NCBI GenBank assembly: GCA_037447655.1
Contig: JBBHKE010002218.1
Span: 1-35,782, forward strand
Direction: 5' to 3'
Source of the DNA: Zygnema cylindricum
Taxonomy: Eukaryota; Streptophyta; Zygnematophyceae; Zygnematales; Zygnemataceae
DNA length: 35,782 bases
Below the pieces are notes generated by a model. It was given only the letters and a program-made list of their open reading frames with translations, was not told where the DNA came from and did not search any database. Shown here in pieces: positions 10,948-20,400 of the stretch; the first letter of the stretch is position 1, and every line of letters begins with the position of its first letter. The translations under genes and the position numbers were made by a program.

Positions 10948-11404
10948 CATAGTTCAAAAGTAGGCGTTTCTATTGTAGGTCTTTTGTCGACGCCTTCTTC
11001 GTAAGTTGTGTTATGGGCTTTTCATGTGATCGTCTTAAGTCGCTACTTTGATCAGCGACCGTTCGATCGTCCAAATCTGACGATAGTCCTATCGTAAGTT
11101 GTGTTATAGGCTTTTCATGTGATCTTCTTAGATCGCTACTTTGATCAGCGACCTTTCGATCGTCTGAATCTGACGGTTTAAATAAAAAGTCGCTCAAAAC
11201 TCATAGAAAAAGATTTTTGTGTCTGTTTTTTTTTTCAAATTTAGACATGACGTTTAATTCTCTATCGGAATATGTGCAACTCAACCCTGTTACTATTTTA
11301 TTTCATTTTGCGGCCAATACAATATGGGTCTTAAGGGTATATTATATTTTTTGCGTACAATAAGCATATTGTATGGGTGTACTTTCACCTACTTTTGAAC
11401 TATG
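10948..11404. mobile_element. 457-bp MITE with 8-bp target duplication (hAT-like)
   Basis: It starts CATAGTTCAAAAGTAGGCG and ends with the complement of CATAGTTCAAAAGTAGGTG: a 19-bp TIR with one mismatch. Identical 8-bp flanks GTGTGAAG lie at 10940-10947 and 11405-11412. An 8-bp duplication with short TIRs beginning CA is the hAT pattern. There is no transposase frame. Inside is a 93-bp tandem duplication (11001-11093 and 11094-11186). Confidence 0.85.
11001..11186. repeat. 93-bp tandem duplication inside the hAT-like MITE
   Basis: Both copies start GTAAGTTGTGTTAT and contain CTTTTCATGTGATC and CGCTACTTTGATCAGCGACC. They differ by about a dozen substitutions, so the duplication is not recent. 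TGATCAGCGACC-type half sites make each unit partly self-complementary. Confidence 0.85.
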
Positions 11405-11560
11405 GTGTGAAGACATGTGTGTTTGAGAGAGACGACCCTTGTACGGAAATCAATGCATGGAAAACAGTACGCACAGGCTGGAAACGTGCAGTGTGATTTT
11501 TTTTTGGTACTCTGGGCACAAAAATTGTAAAAAAAATCTGACACGTGCGACAACGTCTGC

Positions 11561-11690
11561 CTATTCGCTCACCTTATTGGACTTTATTTCAAATCACCTC
11601 GCGAGGTGATTTGATGTAAAGTTTACCTATTCGCTCACCTTATTGGACTTTATTTCAAATCACCTCGCGAGGTGATTTGATGTAAAGTTT
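11561..11690. repeat. 66-bp near-perfect tandem duplication carrying the 22-bp palindrome
   Basis: Copies run 11561-11626 and 11627-11690 and start CTATTCGCTCACCTTATTGG. Each has the palindrome AAATCACCTCG plus its reverse complement at its centre (11591-11612 and 11657-11678). The near identity suggests a recent event. Confidence 0.9.
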
Positions 11691-11871
11691 GAACATGTGT
11701 TGAAAGGAGGCGAAAATGGGTCGAAATGCGCTAGACGACAAATTGCATCGCGCTAAACGATAAACTACTGTACGTATATAGTTTAAAGGTAACGCAACTT
11801 GTGCGGTGGTAATTTCTATTTTTTGGTACGGCTGCGGATTTTCTCGTTTTTTTCTAAGTTATGGAGGAAAA

Positions 11872-11881
11872 NNNNNNNNNN
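11872..11881. other. Assembly gap (10 N)
   Basis: Ten undetermined bases. The flanking sequence is AT-rich non-coding and the gap interrupts no recognised feature. Confidence 0.99.
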
Positions 11882-12188
11882 GTATCAATGCGGTGTGTGT
11901 ACTTTACGTACCATTTTGTAGGGTTTCCAGGTATTTTACGCAACTAACTGAAACTGAAAGTGGTTTGCCACTGCATTGTTGTTCCAGCCGACGCAGTCTT
12001 GATTGATTCAGTTTACCTAAACAGCCGTCCTAGTAGAATACAGGGGTACACGGTTTAATTTCCCAAAAAGGATATCAAAAGGAGAATTTGAATCGCGAAA
12101 TAGTGAATTCAATGTCAGATGTTTCTTTATCCTTTTTTATCTTCATGTAAAACGCAAAGCAGCTTAAATCTTACATGAGTAAAGTAAA

Positions 12189-12560
12189 GGTTGAAGATGA
12201 CGTTTCTTGACGTGGCCGTGGGTTTAAAAACACAAGACGACAACATGTAGTACATTCTAAATTCGACGAAACGCAAAATGTACTTCTATTTTTTCCTATT
12301 TCTTTGTAGACTGTAACTTAAGTGATAAAGCGCTAAGTTTAAGAGGAAAACTATAGGAAAAACCCTTTAATTTGGCACATGGGGACATAAGATGATCCTG
12401 CCGACAAATCCATTTGACTTAGTTAGTTCTGACGCAGCCGACCTTGTTGTTACGTCACCGTTTGGTGAAAGTCAAAGTCAATCAACGCATTTTATGGACC
12501 TTTGGGATGTTTTACCATGCATTTCATGTGTGTGGCGTAACTATGATACACACCATTATC
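12189..12560 (+). repeat. Dispersed repeat copy A (uninterrupted)
   Basis: Paralog of 8217-8428 plus 9375-9540. It preserves the empty insertion site of the TTA-duplicating element at about 12419-12423. It has small indels relative to copy B (extra AACACAAGACGACAAC near 12228; about 45 bases fewer after TTATGGACC). It has no coding capacity. Confidence 0.8.
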
Positions 12561-13980
12561 AGCGACACACAATATTGTCCTCATGAAGAATATGGTTCAT
12601 TTTTCAAAAATGAAATGAAAGCTAGACCGATTGGTGAAACATAACCTTTCTGTTGAAGTATTCAAGTGTGTTGTTTGGTCACTTTCTAGTCTCCCTCCTT
12701 TCACTCCCACTAACTCTTTTCAGTCTCTCAATCCAATCGAAGGGGTATGCGCATAATAGTTTCAAGTGGGCTTATACTCTTTTGAGGCCTAGTATTGTTA
12801 ACTCCTACTCTTCAAATCGATTTTTCTCACATGCAATATCCCCAAAACCCTAGTATTTTCAAGTGACTTTCATACCCTTGATGAAGTGCTTCACCCACAA
12901 TCCTTCCTATGGCATGACACCCCTCCCACTTGCACTAGTACCCTTGCTTCCCTCCGCATCCAAGTTTTCAGTTTTGTCTTTGCCGTCCACTTTTTTTTTT
13001 GTTCCCGTGCACTCATATGGTTTACCATTGTGCTTTCTCTATAGTTTATTCTTACTCCATACTTCTCTGTGCACCTCGACGACTGTCTAAAAACATTCCC
13101 CAACAATTTGATGACTTGTGTTGTCAAATAACTTGAAATCTAGCTTGTCTCTTAAATTTGGCGGAGGTGTCATGCACGACTTCATTTATTACCTAATGAG
13201 CATTTGGAACCTTACTACTAATTCATAGGATCCATTCAGAGGAGTTTCCCGACCAATTTTGGAGGTAGTCACTATTGTTCCCAAAAGCTTTTTTTGAGAG
13301 ACAATGCAAATTAGGTCCTTCAAAGGCATTTTCCGTAATTTGACGTCAGAATAAATTGTTATTTGATGAGTTCAGAGCACTTTAGTTATTTTTTCTGGTT
13401 TATTCGGCTAAGATGTAGGTAGGGTCAAAATAGGCCCTTGGCTCAGTTTCGGGAAACTTTGACATACAATGTATCCTCAAAGCCTAGGGTTAAAAGGCTA
13501 AATGACATGTGGTCAAGTAGAAGTTTGCATACATTGTCATGTGGTTTTCCCTTGTCATGTGTTCTTTCAGTTTTAGAAATGCTACTTCATTTTGTTCCTA
13601 TGGACTCAGATGGTTTACCATCGCGCTTTTTAATAAAGTCGCCCCCCTTTTTTTTTTTTTGGGTGAGTCGACATCTGTTAGGAAGTTTGAGCAACTAGAA
13701 CGCTTAGATCTCTGTGTTTCTTTATTTAAATATTTGATGTATCTATTCATTCTTTGTTGAAAAGCTTCTGATTAATGACCTATCCCTATGGCATTTACAA
13801 CTGAATATGGAACAAACGGAGTTGTGGATTTTTTTAATGTTCTAATGTGAATACTCCTAAAATGGATAACACATACGGAAATCGTGTTCAAGTCTAACTA
13901 TTACATGAGATTTTATGTCAAAAAAAATAAACACTCGGTTTCCCATACATTGAATTTCCTTGTGTTGTGTATCAGGAAAA
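12561..13980. other. Intergenic stretch, no gene seen
   Basis: AT-rich sequence with two diverged plus-strand copies of the dispersed repeat first listed at 6409-6458 (13002-13041 and 13592-13637). Short frames show no domain. Nothing else is supportable. Confidence 0.5.
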
Positions 13981-13983
13981 AAC

Positions 13984-14430
13984 TTATCGCGATAAAACCA
14001 ATACCGATAGTTATCGTTTATCCAACAGTGAGGGGTCCCCATACATCGCTCCGAGACCAACAAATTTCTTATCGGCGATAAGTGGAAAAAATATAGTACG
14101 CTATATAATAGTACTTTATGATATACAGTATATTTTCACTGTATATAGCATGCATGTCATGTATGACACAGCATGCATGCCACTTATGACAATCTGTTTT
14201 GTACTCTGTATAACGGGAGAACGGAAGTTCAGTACAACGGAACAAACCATACAAATGTACTGTATGAACTGCACAACGATCGCCGATAGTATCGAACCGG
14301 TGTTATCACGATAAAAAACCGGTTTTATCGCTTTTGTATTCTGATAACAACCGATATTATCGGTTTTGTATCGTGATAACACCGTTACCGATATATCATG
14401 CCAATATTTCGATTATCGGTAGGCCAAAAA
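13984..14430. repeat. Palindrome-rich ATCG/GATA region, possible foldback element
   Basis: Dense short inverted words: TTATCGCGATAA (13982-13993), TTATCGGCGATAA (about 14069-14081), AGCATGCATG motifs (14148-14178), CGATAAAAAACCGGTTTTATCG-type sequence (about 14309-14330), CCGATATTATCGG (about 14351-14363) and TATCGTGATAA. GATAA/TTATC half sites sit at both ends in opposite orientation, which fits a decayed foldback transposon, but I could not fix clean termini or a target duplication. Confidence 0.5.
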
Positions 14431-14615
14431 AAAGGGGCATACTACCAATACACAACACTAGTATTTCCTTGAAGACTTAAGACAAAAAAACGAAATGAAA
14501 TCAATACAGGTTAGGCCAACATCTCATTTTTTTGTTCACATCGACACCATAGAAAGATTGTACAAAAGTAAAAAAAAAAATCAGCAAACTATGATTATAT
14601 TGAAGGTAACATTAT

Positions 14616-14621
14616 TTTATT
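14616..14621 (-). promoter_or_regulatory. AATAAA overlapping the ATG10 stop codon
   Basis: The minus strand reads CAATAAAATAATG across the stop, so a canonical poly(A) hexamer shares bases with TAA. The 3' untranslated region would be very short if it is used; other AT-rich signals downstream are equally possible. Confidence 0.3.
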
Positions 14622-17386
14622 GAAATTCATGTAAACTTTTGTGGCTCGTATCCATCCAATGCTTCAACTTTTTTGGAATTTTTAAACCAAGTAGTGGCCC
14701 TACCAAAGAATACCACACTAACAGATATATGTTTTCGATGTTGTATTCTATATTTATTTCACTCTTATTTTCCAAGTTTGGATTCAAATTCAAATTCACA
14801 AGCGAATTTATATCCGAAGAAAAAAAAATTAAATTTGAAGTCGGATTCGTAGTTGATTCGGGGTCAAAACAACTCTCCGGTTCAACAATTTTATCGATTC
14901 CTTCGAATAAGTCCACTTTTCCTGTCAAACTCAATCGCCGTCGAAACTGTTCATTTTCGCTTTCTAAACTACATTGATCCACATTAATTCCCGAAATTTT
15001 GAATTCCTCTTCTTTTTCACAAATCTTTTTGTTATCTCCCTCTATTTTACTATCTTCGACTCCATCTCGATTTTCATCAGCACTATTTACAATTCCTCGA
15101 GAAGGAAAAACACCACAAGAATAAGGGTTCAAATTTTCAATATTTAAAGTCTCAACGATCTCACAAAGGGAGCCGTTCTCTTTATCCGTCGATTTAAAAA
15201 CTCCAAAAATTCCAATTTTTTCATCGGTTGTCAAAATGTCGCCTAAGATTTTAGAATTTACTTCAGAAAAATACCCCATTTGAGCCAATAAAAGGGCCAT
15301 ACTTTCTTCGGTTCCGCAAGGATGGAGAGAGAGCCATGGAGTCCCAAGAAACGGATGCTCCTAAAAAATAGGAGAGAGAGGTAGACAGAGAGGGAGAGGG
15401 AGAGGGAGAGGGAGAGGGAGGGGAGAGGGAGGAGAGGGAGAGGGAGAGGGAGAGGGAGGGGGAGAGGGAGAGGAAGAGGGAGAGGGAGAGGGAGAGGGAG
15501 AGGGAGAGGGAGAGGGAGAGGGAGGGAGAGGGAGAGGGAGAGGGAGAGGGAGAGGGAGGGGAGAGGGAGGAGAGGGAGAGGGAGAGGGAGAGGGAGGGGG
15601 AGAGGGAGAGGAAGAGGGAGAGGGAGAGGGAGAGGGAGAGGGAGAGGGAGAGGGAGGGAGAGGGAGAGGGAGAGGGAGAGGGAGAGGGAGAGGGAGAGGG
15701 AGAGGGAGAGGGAGAGGGAGAGGGAGAGGGAGAGGGAGAGGGAGAGGGAGAGGGAGAGGGAGAGGGAGAGGGAGAGGGAGAGGGAGAGGGGAGAGGGAGA
15801 GGGAGAGGGAGAGGGAGAGGGAGAGGGAGAGGGAGAGGGAGAGGGAGAGGGAGAGGGAGAGGGAGAGGGAGAGGGAGAGGGAGAGGGAGAGGGAGAGGGA
15901 GATGGAGAGGGAGAGGGAGAGGGAGAGGGAGAGGGAGTGAGAGAGGGAGTGAGGGAGGAGAGGAGAGGGAGAGGGAGAGGGAGAGGGAGAGGGAGAGGGA
16001 GAGGAGAGGGAGGAGAGGGAGGAGAGGGAGAGGGGGAGGGAGAGGAGAGGGAGAGGGAGATGGAGAGGGAGAGGGAGATGGAGAGGGAGTGAGGGAGGAG
16101 AGGAGAGGAGAGGGAGAGGGAGAGGGAGAGGGAGAGGGAGAGGGAGGAGAGGAGAGGGAGTAGGAGAGGGAGAGGGAGAGGGAGAGGGAGAGGGAGAGGG
16201 AGAGGGAGAGGGACAGCGAGACAGAGGGAGAGGGAGAGGGAGAGGGAGAGGGACAGCGAGACAGAGGGAGAGGGAGAGGGACGGAGACGGAGAAGGATGG
16301 AGAGAGGGCGAGGGCGAGGGAGAGGGAGGAAAGTGGTAGAGAGAGGCGAGAGGAGGGGAGAGAGAGAGGAGAAGAGAGGGTGAGGGGAAGAGGAGCAAGA
16401 GCAAATAATAGAGGAAGAGAAGGTTAGATTCTATTGTTTGGAATAATTTCTTTCCTATTATTTTCAAAAATGATATTTTTTTCAACCACACTAAAACCTC
16501 ATCCATTTGCAAAAAAAATCTTTGTGTTTTGATATTTCGTGTTTTCCCCTTTTTTTGTTTTGTAATAGAAGAGATACTGGACCTATTTCCCTCGCAAAAT
16601 CCAAAAACTCGAAAGTATCCAATCAAAATCTTGGAAAAAAAACCCCTCCCATCTTCTAAAACCCGTAAGGGATTTCTAAAACACCTTAGGATACCCCGAA
16701 AACCCTTCAAAATACTCCTTTGTAAACACCCCTTTTTAAATCCCCAAAACCTCAAAACACCAAAAATCTACTTTTAAAAAACCCCAAATGACCTCAAATC
16801 TCAGCCCTTGCAACTGCAAAGATAATCTTGTGCGCCAAATTTGTCTTATGCGCCGAATTTGTCTTATGTGCCAAATTTGTCTTATGCGCCAAATTTTACC
16901 ATAAGAAATTCTTGTCTCAAGTACAAAATTTCGTCTACTGGAGTGATGAGCCATTTTTTTGTCTTACGTACTTTGTCTTATGTGGAAGATTTTTGTTTTA
17001 TGTGCCTCCAATAGCTGCTCACCTGGTAAGTTAGGAAGCTACCCGGAAATTTCTCAAAAACATTTCGGCCCTCGAAACTTAAAATTTCGAGAGTTTCCGA
17101 AAGTCCAAAAATTTGGCCATCTGTTCCAAAATAAGATAAAAATTATGTGTATGTATATAAATATATATATCTGCACTAATTAACATTTAACTTAATTTAT
17201 TACTTAAAAAATAATTAAATCCATTAATTGACTACCTCATCAATAAAACAACTAAATTAAATGATTAATATATAGGGAACACCCTCATAAACAGAATTAC
17301 CCACACACACACATATACACATACATATAAATCGAGGGGAGAGGGGGGGAGGGGAGAGGGGGGGGGGAGAGAGAGAGAGAGAGAGG

Positions 17387-17418
<32 letters not shown>

Positions 17419-20400
17419 CAAACAAACACACTATGCAAACAATAAAAACGAATCAATGAAAAACATATAAAAAACAAAGTGGAAAAAAAAATGTAAGGGT
17501 TGCGGTTGGAGGAGGAAGGATTAGGGGAAAAGACAAAAAGGGAGGAAGAGGGAGAGAGGGAGAAAAGAAAGGGACGAGGAGGAGATAATAACGGCAGAGG
17601 CAAAGTGAGGAAGGGAAAGAGGGAAGTGAATTAGGGGGGAAGGGCGAGGAGAAGGGGGAGGAGCGGGAGGAGGGGGAGGAATGTCTCATGTGGGGAAAAA
17701 TGGGCTTCCCCTTCATCGTCATTTGCCATAAAACAAAATAAAACACTAAATAGATTTGCATCAGAATATGACAAAAAATAAATTGAAATCAAATCAGAAA
17801 ATGATACTTAATCCCTAACACCAAGTCAATTTCAGTCAATATTGTAAAGCTTGTAAAAAGAAAAAAAGGGGGTGCTTGTAAAATAAAAAAAGGGGTGACT
17901 GTAAAAAAAAAAGGGGGCGCTTGTAAATAAAAAAAGGGTGCTTGTAAAAAAAAATGTTGCTTATCTCAATGACAGGATTGCCGTATCACCAGCCAATAAT
18001 ACCAAAGGAAAAAAAAAAGAAAGACACATGTAAAATAAACACGCTACCATCCCATAGAAACAACTCAAACGGAAAAAGACAAAGATCAAAGCTAAATATT
18101 CCAATTATGAAAATGGAAAGAAATACACTTTTAGTCGTTTGTAATTTCAAAAAAAAACACCTGGTAAATGAAACGTAGTCGTGACATTCCAACAGGTTGT
18201 TGGAGAGGGAGGGCAGGGGGGACGAGGGAAGTGGAGGAGAAAAGACTATTGAGGGAAAAAGGGTGGTAGGAAGAGGGAGTGGGAGAGTGGGGAGGAGACA
18301 ACGGGAGTCACCTGTTTTTTTGAGCCTGAGTAACATGAGAGGACAGTTGTAGAGTTCATGATGTGCCACGTGGCACTCTAATAGCCACTCCTTTTTTAAA
18401 TATTCGTCACTTTGGACCTGCGGAATAACCAGGTCCAATGCAGGTTCTTTTAATTTCTTCTCCTTTCTCCTTTCTTTTTAATTCTTTGTATTATTTCCAT
18501 ATTTCTTTGTTTTATTTTTAGTTGTTTGTTATTTGGTATTTCACATTCTTTTATTTTCTTATGTTTTATGATGCTTTCACTCATATTGTAAAAAGACTGA
18601 TCAAACCGAAAAGCCAATCAATTCGGTTTGAATTCAAAATCATAGCACGTTTTCGAACATTAACTTCAGATTTTGTAATGGGAAAAACACAAGTTTTGAT
18701 TCCACAAAGTATGTTTTTGGAATCAACTTTCCTAAAAATTTTGGTTTTGAAAAAAAAAAAATCGGGGGAGCTAACAAGGATGGCATATTTTTCGCAATAG
18801 AAACTTCACTACATTTACCGCTAAAAAACCCTAGAAAACCCTAAAAAACCCTAAAAAAACCTTAAAGACTCTTAGGTCGTTTTGTAGCTACTTAAGGGTG
18901 CATTGTACACTGTAGTGCAACTTATGACCAGTCTTACCAATGTGTACAGTGACCATCGGGGCGGGGTGTACTTATTTCATTTAGCACTCCCAACTGTAGG
19001 CGTATGGCTGCAAGGTATTTATTCTATAGATACGGGTTTAAAGCCTTGCTACCATTAGATGTCTATCCGACGGTTGGCAATGGATTGGATACACGTGGCC
19101 ACAAACCTATGGAAAGCAAGAGCTGGGTATCACCAGAGGATTATTCGATTGAGGCATTGCCATTAAGATAACATACAATGTCTTGCGACCAACTATTTTC
19201 AAAACGCATATTGTTCAAAACGCATAGTATTCAAAATGCATACTGTCGTCCTATTGGGTTAGAAAATGCATGGGACAATGCAAGACTCCAATCCGTACAA
19301 CTTTGGCGTAAAGTGACATGTAGGGATACATCACAAATTTCCGTGTGCGTGATACATGTATCGACAACTTGGGTTGCCTCTCAAAGCCCCTCTCTCTCTA
19401 TCACTCTCTCTCTTTTCTCTTCTCTCTCTCTCTCTCTCTCTCCCCCCTCTACCTCTCTCTCCCTCTCTCCCCCCTCCCCCCCTCTCTCTCCCACTCTCTC
19501 TCTGTTTCCTCTCTTTTTGTCTCCCCTTCTCCACTCTTCCCCTCTTCCCCTCTCCCCCTCCCAAAGCCTGTAGTAAGACCGCCTTATCCTTGGGTCGTCC
19601 TCGCCCTTGTCCATTTTTGTCCGAACCACACCCTTCAATTTACATCTATATGGGGCTACATTTTTCCCCCTCTGTAAGAGTGTAAGAGTGCGTAGTACGC
19701 TAGTACCAAGAATAGAGTTACTCGGTGTCTATTTGGCAAGAGTGACAATACTCACTCCCTCCCATTAGGCACTATCCCTTATATAGGCCAACCGAATGAG
19801 CGCCACTGGTAGGAGTGGTAGGAGTGACGCACTGTGTTAGGTATGGCCTGTTAATTGAAAAATACTGTACCGCCATGATAACTACCATGAGGGGACTTCA
19901 TCACATCTGACTCCGAGTTCGACTATGACCTTAACATCGACCCTGATTTTTAATTCCGCACGGACTTCTACTTCGACTTCGAATCCAACTCCGAGTCCAG
20001 CTCCGACTCCAACTCCCTCTTAGACTCGATCGTAGACTCGGACTCGAACTCTTATTTTGACTCCTTCGGCTCAAATTCGGACTATAACTCCAACTCTGAC
20101 TCCGACTCTACTGCTAATTCTGACTAAGAATCCGACTCAAACTCCAACTTGGACTTTTTCGCAGACTCGGACTCAAACTTTGGCTTGGACTCTTAGTACG
20201 AATCTGAATCAGACTTTTCATTTCTGAATTTTTGGTTTATCTGGATATTGTTCATTTCTTTTACTTTGTTTTCACCTCTGGAAATGAAAAAAATAATAAT
20301 AATAAAAAAATGGAATATGATTACATGATTCTTTGTTGGGAAAAAAATAAATACTCACCAAAGTTGCAACATCCATAGACTCCAGAACTTCTTCCTCTGG

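Noticed and set aside
15361-16755. 464-codon minus-strand frame
   Set aside because: More than two thirds is the CCTCTC tract read as Pro/Ser/Leu; it overlaps ATG10 intron 5 and its N-terminal part shows no family resemblance.
18522-18800. 92-codon plus-strand frame as a nested gene
   Set aside because: It lies in ATG10 intron 3, has A/T-biased content and no domain; it is probably chance.
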